Part shown: piece after piece, positions 9,069-17,522 of the stretch
Layout of the letters: the number at the start of each line of letters is the position of its first letter
How positions within the stretch are numbered: the stretch's first letter is position 1
NCBI GenBank assembly: GCA_029550525.1
Contig: JAKPHF010000021.1
Location: forward strand, 1 to 55,594
DNA length: 55,594 nt
Direction of reading: 5' to 3'
Origin: Planctomycetota bacterium
GTDB taxonomy: Bacteria; Planctomycetota; Phycisphaerae; UBA1845; PWPN01
Notes under the pieces: generated by a model
What the model was told of the DNA's origin: nothing
Databases searched by the model: none
The model's input: the letters and a program-made list of their open reading frames with translations, nothing else
Position numbers and translations under genes: made by a program

Positions 9069-9848
9069 ATGTCGCAGCCCGGATCGCGTCAGCGACTCAG
9101 TCGGATTCTCCTGCTGTGCGGGATGATACTGGCGATCGGCGGCGTTGTGGCGGTCTGGACAGAATCGGATTTCATCATGGCGAGGATGGGTGGCAAGAAA
9201 ACGGTATCGCAACGCCTCGAGGAGTTCGGCCCGGCCGTCCGCGAGCGCTTGCTCCCGGAGTTCCAGCGCTTCGGCGTGCCGTGGCCGCCGGCAGAGCTCG
9301 TCCTCGTGGGTCTCAAGCTGGAAAAGCGACTCGAGGTGTGGGTCGGCGACGGCGCTTCCCAGCCCAAGCTGCTCAAGACCTACCCCATCCGAGGCGCCAG
9401 CGGAGTGCTGGGGCCCAAGCTCCGCGAAGGCGACCGGCAGGTTCCCGAAGGTCTGTATCGCATCGAATCGCTCAATCCCAGCAGTCGGTTTCACCTGTCG
9501 CTGCGCGTGAACTACCCCAACGATTTCGACCGGGGGCAAGGCAAGGCCGACGGACGCGACCGGCTCGGCAGCGACATCATGATTCACGGCGGGGAGGCTT
9601 CAGTCGGCTGCCTGGCCATGGGCGATCCGGCAGCGGAGGATCTGTTCATCCTCGCCGCCGAGACTGGCCTGCGGAATATCCGCGTGATCCTCAGTCCGGT
9701 GGATTTCCGCGTTCGCGAATTGCCCGAGACCATGCCCGATGTGCCGTCCTGGACACGGCAACTGTACGATGACATCCGCAAGGAGCTGGAAGCACTGTCC
9801 GATTCCCCGGCCGGTCACGCCGGGACCCACATTGGAGCAACCGAATGA
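9069..9848 (+). CDS. L,D-transpeptidase (YkuD/YafK-type) family protein
   Basis: The 259-residue protein has an N-terminal hydrophobic anchor (RILLLCGMILAIGGVVAVW). The catalytic YkuD-type motif is IMIHGGEASVGCLAMGD, with the His near residue 173 and the nucleophilic Cys near residue 181. Members of this family cross-link peptidoglycan or attach proteins to it. The LKTYPIRGASGVLGPK and PEGLYRIESLNP blocks match the YafK-like branch. It is exported or membrane-anchored and acts in the periplasm. It follows the heparinase-like gene by 13 nt and overlaps the next gene by 4 nt (ATGA), so the three are probably co-transcribed. Confidence 0.85.
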   Translation: MSQPGSRQRLSRILLLCGMILAIGGVVAVWTESDFIMARMGGKKTVSQRLEEFGPAVRERLLPEFQRFGVPWPPAELVLVGLKLEKRLEVWVGDGASQPKLLKTYPIRGASGVLGPKLREGDRQVPEGLYRIESLNPSSRFHLSLRVNYPNDFDRGQGKADGRDRLGSDIMIHGGEASVGCLAMGDPAAEDLFILAAETGLRNIRVILSPVDFRVRELPETMPDVPSWTRQLYDDIRKELEALSDSPAGHAGTHIGATE

Positions 9849-10357
9849 ACGTCGAGATTCGTCCGGCCACGCATGAGGACATTGCGATACTCGCTGAATA
9901 CAACGTCGCCCTGGCCCGGGAGACGGAGGGCAAGGAACTGAACCTCGCCGTCGTGACTGAAGGCGTGCGGGCGGTCCTGGATCGGCCGGAGTTGGGCCGC
10001 TATTTTGTCGCCGAACTGGCGGGCGAACCGGTGGGCCAGCTTATGATCACTTGCGAGTGGAGCGACTGGCGCAACGCGGCATTCTGGTGGATCCAGAGCG
10101 TGTACGTGCGGCCCGATCGCCGGCAGCACGGCGTGTTCCGATCGCTCTTCCGCCACGTCGAAGCCACCGCCCGGGCGTTGCCCGGTGTGTGCGGTATCCG
10201 CCTGTACGTCGAGCGCCACAACGAAGCCGCCATCGCCACCTACCGCAAACTCGGCATGCAGCCCAGCGGGCACACCGTCTTCGAGATCGACTGGCTCCTC
10301 GGCGAAACGCAGGACGCGCCTGGGGGGCGGGCATCTTGCCCGCCCTTGTCCCGCTAA
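9845..10357 (+). CDS. GNAT family N-acetyltransferase
   Basis: The 170-residue cytoplasmic acetyl-CoA-dependent acetyltransferase starts with the classical MNVEIRPATHEDIAILAEYN. The acetyl-CoA loop region is VRPDRRQHGVFRSLFRHVE, and the C-terminal part, LYVERHNEAAIATYRKLGM, is the usual motif B. The substrate is unknown. Its start overlaps the preceding gene by 4 nt (ATGA). The last dozen residues (GGRASCPPLSR) are encoded by a family A repeat (10322-10345), so the native C-terminus has been replaced or extended by repeat sequence. Confidence 0.85.
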   Translation: MNVEIRPATHEDIAILAEYNVALARETEGKELNLAVVTEGVRAVLDRPELGRYFVAELAGEPVGQLMITCEWSDWRNAAFWWIQSVYVRPDRRQHGVFRSLFRHVEATARALPGVCGIRLYVERHNEAAIATYRKLGMQPSGHTVFEIDWLLGETQDAPGGRASCPPLSR

Positions 10358-10446
10358 TGGCGGCCGCATACGTATGGCGTATGGAACGATGGTATTGTGG
10401 TGCCGGTGTCCTGCCTGCACTGTGCACGCTGGACGCGTGCACCACG
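10322..10446 (+). repeat. family A hairpin followed by inverted family B element
   Basis: 10322-10345 is a family A hairpin (GGCGGGC-ATCTT-GCCCGCC after a G-run). 10397-10446 is a family B element in minus orientation, with outer arms GTGGTG and CACCAC enclosing two hairpins. The pair fills the gap between the GNAT and flavoprotein genes, and its left end is translated as the GNAT C-terminus. Confidence 0.75.
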
Positions 10447-10465
10447 ACAGCGCGTTCGATGAGCA

Positions 10466-11785
10466 GTGGAGCGAGGCGTTTTGGCGATCGACCAAGTAGA
10501 TGTGACGTACGATGTCGCTATCATCGGCGCGGGCGCGGCGGGGCTGGCGACGGCCATCTTTGCCGCACGAGCCCGACCGAGGCTGCGCATCGCCCTGCTC
10601 GACGGAGCGGCCAAGCCCGGGGCCAAGATCCTGGTGGCCGGCGGCGGCCGTTGCAACGTTACCAATCGCTGCGTGAGGCCGGCCGACTTCAACGGCTCGA
10701 GCCGCAATGCAATCAAAAAGGTCCTCGCCGCCCTGCCCGTCCCAAAGACCATCGCCTGGTTCGCCGAAATGGGCGTGACGCTCCACGAGGAGGAACATGG
10801 AAAGCTTTTCCCCGATTCGAACCAGGCCCGGACGGTGCTCGACGCGCTGCTTGCGGAGGTTCGCCGTCACGGTGCCAAGCTCCTGACTGCCCATCGCGTG
10901 ACAGCAATTGGGCCCGCCACCACCTCAGGCGGGGCGTCCCCGACTGCCGACGAGGCACGCTTCCACGTTCATGTCCGCGTGGAAGGCGGCGATGCAGAGA
11001 CAGTCATCCGCGCCCGCCGCGTCGTGCTGGCCACCGGCGGCATGTCGCTGCCCAAGACGGGCAGCGACGGCGCGGGTTACGAACTCGCACGGCGACTAGG
11101 CCATTCCCTTGTGCCGACGGTGCCTGCGCTGGTGCCGCTCGTGCTCGACGGCGACTTTCACGCCGGCTTGTCGGGCGTCGCCCAGGACGTCGAGCTGACC
11201 GTTACTCCCGAAGGTGGCAAACCTGTGCGCATCGCCGGCGCGTTGTTGTGGACACACTTTGGCGTCAGCGGCCCGGCTGTGCTCGATGCTTCGCGACACT
11301 GGTTGCGGGCTCGCCAGGAGCGCAGGCCTTGCACGATCACGGCCAACCTCCTCCCCGGCGACAACGCCGCCAGCGCCGAGGCCAAGCTACTGGACCTCGT
11401 CGCCCGTCAGCCCCGCACGATCCTTCGCAACGCGATGAGCGCGTGGCTGCCTGCCCGCGTGGTCGATGCGCTGCTCGCTCGGCTTCGGATCGATGGCCGC
11501 GTGCCGCTCGCCCACTTGAGCAAGGACGTTCGCCGACGCTGGCTCGGCGCCCTGCTCGCCTGGCCGCTGCCCGTGCGCGACAGCCGCGGCTACGTCCACG
11601 CCGAAGTCACCGCCGGCGGCATCCCCCTCGACGAAGTCGATACCGCCACGATGCAATCGAAGCGATGTCCGGGACTCTACTTCGTGGGCGAGATCCTCGA
11701 CGTCGACGGTCGAATCGGCGGGTTCAACTTCCAGTGGGCCTGGTCCAGCGGATACGTCGCCGGTCACGCCCTCGCAAGGCTCTGA
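10466..11785 (+). CDS. NAD(P)/FAD-dependent oxidoreductase of the HI0933/BaiN type
   Basis: The 439-residue flavoprotein has an N-terminal Rossmann FAD site, VAIIGAGAAGLATAIFAA (about residues 17-34). It also has the family-specific AKPGAKILVAGGGRCNVTN motif, VLATGGMSLPKTGSDGAGYELA in the middle, and VTAGGIPLDEVDTATM with FVGEILDVDGRIGGFNFQ at the end. These are hallmarks of the HI0933-like family (BaiN and relatives), whose members reduce varied substrates; the substrate here is unknown. The likely start is GTG at 10466. TTG at 10481 and GTG at 10502 are alternatives, and none has a strong ribosome-binding site. The gene lies downstream of the A/B repeat pair. Confidence 0.88.
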   Translation: MERGVLAIDQVDVTYDVAIIGAGAAGLATAIFAARARPRLRIALLDGAAKPGAKILVAGGGRCNVTNRCVRPADFNGSSRNAIKKVLAALPVPKTIAWFAEMGVTLHEEEHGKLFPDSNQARTVLDALLAEVRRHGAKLLTAHRVTAIGPATTSGGASPTADEARFHVHVRVEGGDAETVIRARRVVLATGGMSLPKTGSDGAGYELARRLGHSLVPTVPALVPLVLDGDFHAGLSGVAQDVELTVTPEGGKPVRIAGALLWTHFGVSGPAVLDASRHWLRARQERRPCTITANLLPGDNAASAEAKLLDLVARQPRTILRNAMSAWLPARVVDALLARLRIDGRVPLAHLSKDVRRRWLGALLAWPLPVRDSRGYVHAEVTAGGIPLDEVDTATMQSKRCPGLYFVGEILDVDGRIGGFNFQWAWSSGYVAGHALARL

Positions 11786-11795
11786 TGGAATGTGG

Positions 11796-11842
11796 GCTAT
11801 AGGCCTCTGGCTGACAGCTGAGAGCTGAAAGCTGAGAGCTTT
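11796..11842 (+). repeat. family D AGCTGA tract
   Basis: A run of GCTGACAGCTGAGAGCTGA-type words lies between converging genes. Related tracts occur at 16780-16823, 19777-19799, 23925-23959 and 42977-43005. Confidence 0.5.
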
Positions 11843-11848
11843 CCGTGG

Positions 11849-13609
11849 TTACCCCGGTTGCGACGCGGGCTGGGAGGCGGCAGGCTGTGTGGTTGCCGGC
11901 GCGGTTGCGGCCGCCGGCTGCGTGGCCGCCGGCTCAGGCGCGGGCGCCGCAACCGCGGCCGGCTGGGGTCCAGGGGCGGCGGCGACCGATTCAGCTTGCG
12001 AAGATGTGGCCGGTGCTGCAGGTGGCGCGGTGGTCGTGGGCAACTGCTCGATCGGCACCGCTTCGGACAACACCAGATGCAGCCCGAGCACTTTCGGCTG
12101 GTTCTGAATGATGCGCTCCGTGCCAGCCACGTAACTGTTCCAGGCTTCGATCAGCTTGCGGTGGGCCTCGACCAGTTCGGCTTCCTTCGGTGGTGACAGA
12201 GCCAGCTTCCGCCACGTGCCGTAGTGGTAATAGTTCTTGGTGCCGATCAACTGGAACAGTTCGGTCGCTTCTTTGGCTTGATGCAGCGCTTCGGTTCCCG
12301 CCAGATTGAAGCCGTCACGAAGTTGCTCCGGCGGAACGGGCTCATCGTGGACGGCCGGCCCTTGCGGCCAGTCCATCCGAATCAGCACGCCGCGCTCGGG
12401 CGCATCCGGCACGACGAGCATGAAACGGCACATCGCCGCCGCTTCCCAATCGTGTCCCATGAAACCGGCCTGCCCTCCGGCCATCGGCCAGGGCAGCGGC
12501 AGATTCTGCAGCACGATCCGCCGTTCACCCGAGGCGTTGATCTCGGCTCGGGCGACCGCGGCGGCGGCCAGGTGACTGGATACTTTCACTTCCCCGCTGG
12601 CCCAGCCCACCTCGATCCGCGTCTCGATCGGCTGCGCTCCCCACGCTTTCAGCAAGCTTGCTGCCACCATGGCGTGGGCCCGGTCGTTCGGATGCAGCCC
12701 GTTAGTGGTCAGGCTGAAGTCGGGCCCGGCTTGGCGACCGCGGGCGAACGCTTCGGCCGACTGAGCGAACCAGTCCACGAACCCGCTGCCAGTCTGTTGA
12801 GCCACCTCTTTAGTCGCCTCGGCGTAGCGGGCTAGCGTGGCGTTGTAGCGCACGGCTTGGAGATCGGTCGTACCCGGCCGGCCGCCCCGCTGAATGCGGA
12901 CCTTGCGCCCCTTCTCTTCATCGACCGACGGCGGCGAGATGAGCCACACCCTCGCTCCCGCCGCTTTGCATTTCTCGACGAGTTGCAGCAGATCTTTGCG
13001 GTACGCAGCCAGCCGATCTTCGGAGAACGGCAGGTATTCCGGGTCGTTGAGTCCCAGGCAGACCACCACGACGTCGGGCTCGTGTGACAACACGTCACGA
13101 TCCAGTCGAAGCAGCGCCCGGGCGACCGTATCTCCCGACCAGCCCACGTTGATGAAGTGGGCCGCCAAGCCGGGATATCGAGCGGTCAGGAACGTTTCGA
13201 CCAGCATGGGAAAGCTGTTGGTCGTTGTCGGACGCGGCGTATCGGTCAGGTCGTCGCCCAGGAAGACCACCACATCGCCGCTGCGCACGGCCAGTGCCGG
13301 TTCTGCCTCGCCTTGCGGCTGCGACTCCGCCGCGGGTGCGGTGGCAGGAGCGGTGGCTGTCGCTGGCGCCGGTGCCGACTGCGGCTGCGACGCGGGTGGC
13401 GGTGGAGGTTCAGGAACCGGTTGCGGTTGGGGAACTGGTTGCGAGGCAGGCGCAGTTGCCGGTGCTGGTGCACTGGCGGGCTGCGTGCCAGGCGTCTGTC
13501 CGAGTCCGGTCGAAGCGACCCACGAAAAGGCGGCGACCACCAGAGCCGCGGCGCAGGCCGGACTCTCGCGGACGAGCGTTCTTCCCCATCGTGTGATCGA
13601 ACCTCTCAT
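11849..13609 (-). CDS. secreted SGNH-hydrolase-fold protein with degenerate catalytic site
   Basis: The 586-residue exported protein has a hydrophobic N-terminus (CAAALVVAAFSW) and a long Ala/Pro/Gln-rich linker (residues 38-105). Residues about 110-325 form an SGNH/GDSL-like domain, followed by a further region and a second Ala/Pro/Gln-rich tail. In block I the usual GDS is GDD (118-120), so Asp stands where the nucleophilic Ser should be. Block II Gly (GWSGDT) and block III Asn (GLNDPE, N188) are kept. In block V the expected DxxH is NGLH (303-306), so the catalytic Asp is Asn while His is kept. It may be a carbohydrate-binding pseudoenzyme or use different chemistry. Confidence 0.75.
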   Translation of the reverse strand: MRGSITRWGRTLVRESPACAAALVVAAFSWVASTGLGQTPGTQPASAPAPATAPASQPVPQPQPVPEPPPPPASQPQSAPAPATATAPATAPAAESQPQGEAEPALAVRSGDVVVFLGDDLTDTPRPTTTNSFPMLVETFLTARYPGLAAHFINVGWSGDTVARALLRLDRDVLSHEPDVVVVCLGLNDPEYLPFSEDRLAAYRKDLLQLVEKCKAAGARVWLISPPSVDEEKGRKVRIQRGGRPGTTDLQAVRYNATLARYAEATKEVAQQTGSGFVDWFAQSAEAFARGRQAGPDFSLTTNGLHPNDRAHAMVAASLLKAWGAQPIETRIEVGWASGEVKVSSHLAAAAVARAEINASGERRIVLQNLPLPWPMAGGQAGFMGHDWEAAAMCRFMLVVPDAPERGVLIRMDWPQGPAVHDEPVPPEQLRDGFNLAGTEALHQAKEATELFQLIGTKNYYHYGTWRKLALSPPKEAELVEAHRKLIEAWNSYVAGTERIIQNQPKVLGLHLVLSEAVPIEQLPTTTAPPAAPATSSQAESVAAAPGPQPAAVAAPAPEPAATQPAAATAPATTQPAASQPASQPG

Positions 13610-13666
13610 GACAGATCCTGACTTGCGCTCGCCTCACACGCTCCTGTTCAATTCGGTCCGGCGCCG

Positions 13667-14395
13667 TCAACCCCGCCGAGGGCCGGCCACCAATGCCTTC
13701 ATCTCCCGAACCGCCTCGCGCAGGCCCACGAACACTGCCCGAGACACGATCGAGTGGCCGATGTTGAACTCCGAGAACCCCGGCATGGCCGCAATCGGGC
13801 CGATATTGTTGTACGTCAACCCGTGCCCGCCGTGAACCAGAAGCCCGAGCTCCTGTCCGAGTTCGAGGCTGGCCGCGAGACGGTTGAGGGCCGCCTTCCG
13901 GGCCCGCGACGTGCGAGCATGGGCATATTCTCCGGTCCACAGCTCGATGGCGTGGCAACCCACGTCGGCCGAGGCTCGCACCTGATCAGGGATCGGCTCA
14001 ATGAAGGCGCTGACTTCGATTCCACGCCGGCTTAGCCGCTCGACCACCGCGGCGATCCTCCGCCGGAAGCGGACGACGTCCAGACCGCCTTCGGTGGTCA
14101 GTTCCTCGCGCCGCTCGGGCACCAGCGTGCACTGATCGGGCTGCAACCGCTCAGCGATCTTCACGATCCCGGGCGCGATCGACATCTCCATGTTCAGCTT
14201 GCACGTCACCGTCTGCTTGAGCAGTTCCGCATCGCGGTCATTGATGTGGCGCCGATCTTCGCGGAGGTGAAAGGTGATGCCGTCCGCGCCACCGAGTTGA
14301 GCTTCCGCGGCCGCCCAAACCGGGTCCGGCTCGTTGGTTCGCCGGGCCTGCCGGACGGTCGCCACATGGTCAATATTGACGCCGAGTGAAGCCAT
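13667..14395 (-). CDS. pdxJ: pyridoxine 5'-phosphate synthase
   Basis: PdxJ condenses 1-deoxyxylulose 5-phosphate with 3-amino-2-oxopropyl phosphate to give pyridoxine 5'-phosphate, the last ring-forming step of DXP-dependent vitamin B6 synthesis. The 242-residue TIM barrel shows LGVNIDHVATVRQAR at the N-terminus, GITFHLREDRRHI, the Glu in NMEMS, and the C-terminal phosphate loops LVHGGHGLTYNN and FNIGHSIV. The start at 14395 is chosen over an upstream in-frame ATG because of the GAGG ribosome-binding site and family length. A good sigma70-like promoter lies 52-85 nt upstream. Confidence 0.96.
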   Translation of the reverse strand: MASLGVNIDHVATVRQARRTNEPDPVWAAAEAQLGGADGITFHLREDRRHINDRDAELLKQTVTCKLNMEMSIAPGIVKIAERLQPDQCTLVPERREELTTEGGLDVVRFRRRIAAVVERLSRRGIEVSAFIEPIPDQVRASADVGCHAIELWTGEYAHARTSRARKAALNRLAASLELGQELGLLVHGGHGLTYNNIGPIAAMPGFSEFNIGHSIVSRAVFVGLREAVREMKALVAGPRRG

Positions 14396-14699
14396 GTTCC
14401 CTCTTCCGTGTTTGACAGCACCGAGCCTGTGCAAACGGCCCGCAAGCTAGCCCATTATAAGTCCACCTGCATCGCTGTAAATGGCGGAAGGGCAAGTGGA
14501 TGAAGCCGGGCGGGACAACGCGGCCCCGCTCCCCTATCGACGGCCGGGGTCATCGTTCGCCTCAACCGGATCGCCTCCGATCAGCGCGTCCGGAGACGCG
14601 AGCTTGCTGTCGCATGGAAACACCAGACGATCCGAGCTATCCTGGCCGAATCGTCCTTCGTGGCAATTCGCGGCACACTTCCAAACAAAGGGATTCGCC
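14396..14699. other. divergent intergenic region, pdxJ / alpha-beta hydrolase
   Basis: This gap of about 300 bp holds the pdxJ promoter on the minus strand. Otherwise I see only GC-rich spacer; no clear promoter for the plus-strand hydrolase could be picked out. Confidence 0.5.
14454..14481 (-). promoter_or_regulatory. sigma70-like promoter of pdxJ
   Basis: On the minus strand TTTACA (14481-14476), 16 nt, then TATAAT (14459-14454). The -35 hexamer matches the consensus in 5 of 6 positions and the -10 hexamer matches fully. It would start transcription about 52 nt before the pdxJ ATG. Confidence 0.55.
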
Positions 14700-15836
14700 A
14701 TGCCTCGCTCGTGGTTGACCTACGCCCTTGTGCTCCTCTCGACTGCTCCCGGTTTGCCCCAGGCCGCGCCGACACCCGCCTTTCGCGACGAAACTCGTTA
14801 CGCCGAGGCCGGTCCGCATGAGGTGGCTACGCTCCGGCTGGCTTGGACCGACGATGCTCGCGAGCGCGAGGTGCCCGTCAAAATCTATTATCCGGCCAAC
14901 GAGGAGGGCCCCTTCCCCATCGTCATCTTCTCGCACGGGCTGGGCGGCTCGCGTGAGGGCTATGCGTTTCTCGGCCGGCACTGGGCGAGTCACGGCTACG
15001 TGTCCGTCCATCTCGAGCACGAGGGCAGCGACGCCGAAGTCTGGCGCGGGCAGACCGACGCCGCTCGCGAGTTACAACGGGCCGCCAAGGATCCTCGCAA
15101 CGCCATCAATCGGCCCAAAGACGTGTCGTTCGCGATCGACCAGCTTCAGCAGCTGCAAGCCGAGGACGGTGGACCGCTGGGCAACGCCCTCGCCCTCGAT
15201 CGCATTGCTGTGGCCGGCCACTCGTTTGGCGCCTTCACGGCGCTGGCCGTGGTGGGTGAACTCGGCACGTACGCTTCAGAGCAGAGACTGGCCGATCCGC
15301 GCGTCAAGTGCGCGATCCTCATGAGCACTCCCGTGCCGGTCTCCCGCCGGGACCGCTATGATGCCGTCTATGGCGAGATCGTCGTGCCCTGCTTGCACAT
15401 GACCGGCACGCTGGACGAGACGCCCATCGCGGTCACCAAGGTCGAGGACCGTCGCATTCCTTACGATCACATCCAACGCGCCGAGCAGTACCTGGTGACG
15501 TTTGTCGGCGGCGATCATGCGATCTTCAGCGGCCGGCCCCGACGAGGTTCGCGAGCCGAGAAGGATCCTCTGTTTCACAAGCTGATCCTCGCCGGCACAA
15601 CCGCTTTCCTGGAGGCTTATTTGGCCGACGGCGACGAGGCCAAGACCTGGCTCCGCGACGGCGGCTACCGGAAGATGCTCGCTACCAATGCTCGCTTCGA
15701 ACACAAACGCCCCGAGCAGCCAGCGGATGCGTTTTCGCCCCAAGCCGGCCGGACTTCGACACAGCCGGTCCGATCTTCGCTGGGATCGTCGACTCGTCAG
15801 CCTGCCCAAACGCCGTCACGACAGTATCGCCGATAG
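14700..15836 (+). CDS. secreted alpha/beta hydrolase (dienelactone/PAF-acetylhydrolase-like)
   Basis: The 378-residue protein starts at the ATG of MPRSWLTYALVLLS, a signal peptide cleaved near QAAPT. The hydrolase fold is shown by the oxyanion strand VIFSHGLGGSREGYAFL and the nucleophile elbow GHSFGA. A later Asp (TGTLDET) and His (GGDHAIF) complete a Ser-Asp-His triad. The order and spacing resemble chlorophyllase, PET-hydrolase and PAF-acetylhydrolase-like esterases. Its ester substrate is unknown. The last 40 residues are basic, low-complexity and unlike the family, and may come from drift of the stop codon into flanking DNA. Confidence 0.8.
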   Translation: MPRSWLTYALVLLSTAPGLPQAAPTPAFRDETRYAEAGPHEVATLRLAWTDDAREREVPVKIYYPANEEGPFPIVIFSHGLGGSREGYAFLGRHWASHGYVSVHLEHEGSDAEVWRGQTDAARELQRAAKDPRNAINRPKDVSFAIDQLQQLQAEDGGPLGNALALDRIAVAGHSFGAFTALAVVGELGTYASEQRLADPRVKCAILMSTPVPVSRRDRYDAVYGEIVVPCLHMTGTLDETPIAVTKVEDRRIPYDHIQRAEQYLVTFVGGDHAIFSGRPRRGSRAEKDPLFHKLILAGTTAFLEAYLADGDEAKTWLRDGGYRKMLATNARFEHKRPEQPADAFSPQAGRTSTQPVRSSLGSSTRQPAQTPSRQYRR

Positions 15837-16076
15837 TGCCGTTTCGCGGAGTAACGGCAGGCCACCGCCAAATCGCCGACCACCAAGGCCACAGAGGAAA
15901 AAGCACTTGCCTTGTTCATCCGACGGATGAACGACTTCATAGTCCGCTGTGGCGACCGTCCTCGCTTCGAATGGTCTGCTAATCTTGCAATCTTGAAGTC
16001 TGTGGCTCATCTCCTGCCGGAATTGGGGCCGGAGCCGGGGCGGGTGAAGTTGGGGGAAGATGTTGCGCAGCAGTCG

Positions 16077-16622
16077 TCACGTGTTCAGGTGACAGGAAGC
16101 CTGGCCGGTCTTCTCCAGGTATTGTTGGTGGTAATCCTCGGCCTTGTGAAACGTTGAAGCCGGCGCGATCTCGGTCACGATGGCACGCTCATACCGGCCG
16201 GACCGTTCGAGCGCTTCCTTGGCCGCCCGGGCTGCGGTCTCCTGTTCCTGGTTGTGGAAGAAGATGGCGGAACGGTATTGGCTACCGATGTCTGGCCCCT
16301 GGCGGTTGTACTGCGTAGGATCGTGGCACTGCCAGAAGACGTTGAGCAGATCCTCATACGTGAGCTTCGCTGGATCGTACACGACCTCCACCGCCTCGGC
16401 GTGGCCGGTCAGGCCCGAGCAGACGTCCTCGTACGTGGGGTTATCGGTGCGCCCGCCGGTGTAGCCGACGGTCGTCTCGGTGACTCCCGGGATCTTGCGG
16501 AACACGGCCTCCACACCCCAGAAGCACCCGGCTGCAAACGTCGCTCGTTGACGCTCCTGGAAGGGGTTGGCCGGAACCTTCTGGCCCGCAGGTTCCAATC
16601 CGGCTTGCGTTGTACTTTTCAT
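16077..16622 (-). CDS. msrA: peptide-methionine (S)-S-oxide reductase
   Basis: MsrA reduces methionine-S-sulfoxide in proteins and repairs oxidative damage. The 181-residue protein has the catalytic [10 protein letters not shown] motif (C33). It is followed by [47 protein letters not shown] and the C-terminal [12 protein letters not shown], all standard for MsrA. The start at 16622 is supported by AGGAGA about 9 nt upstream. There is no fused or adjacent msrB. The N-terminus lacks a clear signal peptide, so it is probably cytoplasmic. Confidence 0.96.
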   Translation of the reverse strand: MKSTTQAGLEPAGQKVPANPFQERQRATFAAGCFWGVEAVFRKIPGVTETTVGYTGGRTDNPTYEDVCSGLTGHAEAVEVVYDPAKLTYEDLLNVFWQCHDPTQYNRQGPDIGSQYRSAIFFHNQEQETAARAAKEALERSGRYERAIVTEIAPASTFHKAEDYHQQYLEKTGQASCHLNT

Positions 16623-16927
16623 CACGTCGTCTCCTACGGCCAAAGCTGCCAGCCCGATCGCCTCGACTCCGTTTCGCAAACACCGGGTGTCGTCGCCTTC
16701 CTCGATGATTGTAGGTCACTCCTGCGCCGCAAGCACTCGATACGCGACAGGCCTGTCGCGTCAGTGCCGTCGGCTCGTGCTGACTCACGGCTCATGGGTG
16801 ATAGCCGAGAGCTGATAGCTGATCGTCGCCCATCAGAAAATCTCTTGGCCGACTGGCGCGTTGTGTTGTATACTTCTGGGTGTGGTAGCTTGCCGCGCTG
16901 GCCCGCCTCCGTGCAAGGGAGAACGCC
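16623..16927. other. divergent intergenic region, msrA / lysozyme-like gene
   Basis: This 305-bp gap holds a family D tract (16780-16823) and a plus-strand promoter (16845-16874). I see no gene in it. Confidence 0.5.
16845..16874 (+). promoter_or_regulatory. sigma70-like promoter of the lysozyme-like gene
   Basis: TTGGCC (16845-16850), 18 nt, then TATACT (16869-16874). Transcription would begin near 16881, about 47 nt before the ATG at 16928. The same TTGGCC -35 hexamer appears in the mnmA promoter. Confidence 0.45.
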
Positions 16928-17335
16928 ATGCAGCCCATCCTGGTGCTGGCCTTGCTCGGTCTCGCCGCTCCTCCGGGCACCTCCGCCACTCGGGTCAACA
17001 AGCTCCTGAATGCGATGGAACGCGTGGAAAGCGGCGGACGGTCCCGTGCCGTCAGCAACGCGGGGCGATCGCGAGGGCCGCTGCAGCTTGACTCGCGCTA
17101 TTGGCGGCAGGCGTCCAAGACTGGCAAGCCCAACTCTTCTTACGCGACGGGCGTCTGGGATCGCAGCCAATCTCGCGAGGTGACGCAGCAATATTGGAAG
17201 CGTCACGCGCCCCAGGCATATCGACGCGGCGACGTGGAGACACTGGCCCGCCTCCAGTACCGGGCGAAGGCCGGCAGCAAGAGCCGAACCGGCGAGGACA
17301 AGTACGTGAAGCGTGTATTGAAGGCAATGAAGTGA
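16928..17335 (+). CDS. small secreted lysozyme/transglycosylase-like protein
   Basis: The 135-residue protein has a signal peptide (MQPILVLALLGLAAPPGTSA) and an AAGGGAGAA ribosome-binding site. The mature part begins with a helix, VNKLLNAMERVESGGRSRAVSN, followed by GRSRGPLQLDSRYWRQA. This resembles the catalytic Glu helix (E-S-x-G) and the G-x-x-Q-L loop of SLT-type lytic transglycosylases. E31 or E34 could be the catalytic residue. At about 115 mature residues it is short for the fold, and the C-terminus is strongly basic. A peptidoglycan target in the periplasm is likely, but the family call is tentative. Confidence 0.55.
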   Translation: MQPILVLALLGLAAPPGTSATRVNKLLNAMERVESGGRSRAVSNAGRSRGPLQLDSRYWRQASKTGKPNSSYATGVWDRSQSREVTQQYWKRHAPQAYRRGDVETLARLQYRAKAGSKSRTGEDKYVKRVLKAMK

Positions 17336-17434
17336 AGCCGTCGCGTCAATCCCTGTCCGCCCTGCTGCCGCGATGGTATCCGGGGCTGGGGGCTGGCGAA
17401 GGATCTCACTCAATCTCGTGTGGACGTCAGTCTC

Positions 17435-17460
17435 GGGGGGTGGGCATCTTGCCCGCCTCC
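17435..17460 (+). repeat. family A hairpin
   Basis: A G-run, then TGGGC-ATCTT-GCCCGCC. A forward-oriented single copy, located 62 nt before the left arm of the inverted-repeat element. Confidence 0.7.
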
Positions 17461-17522
17461 GGCTTTCGTGACACATAATAGGCACGGTTTTGCTGTATAC
17501 GAGTGTGGCGTACGGGTTTCTT

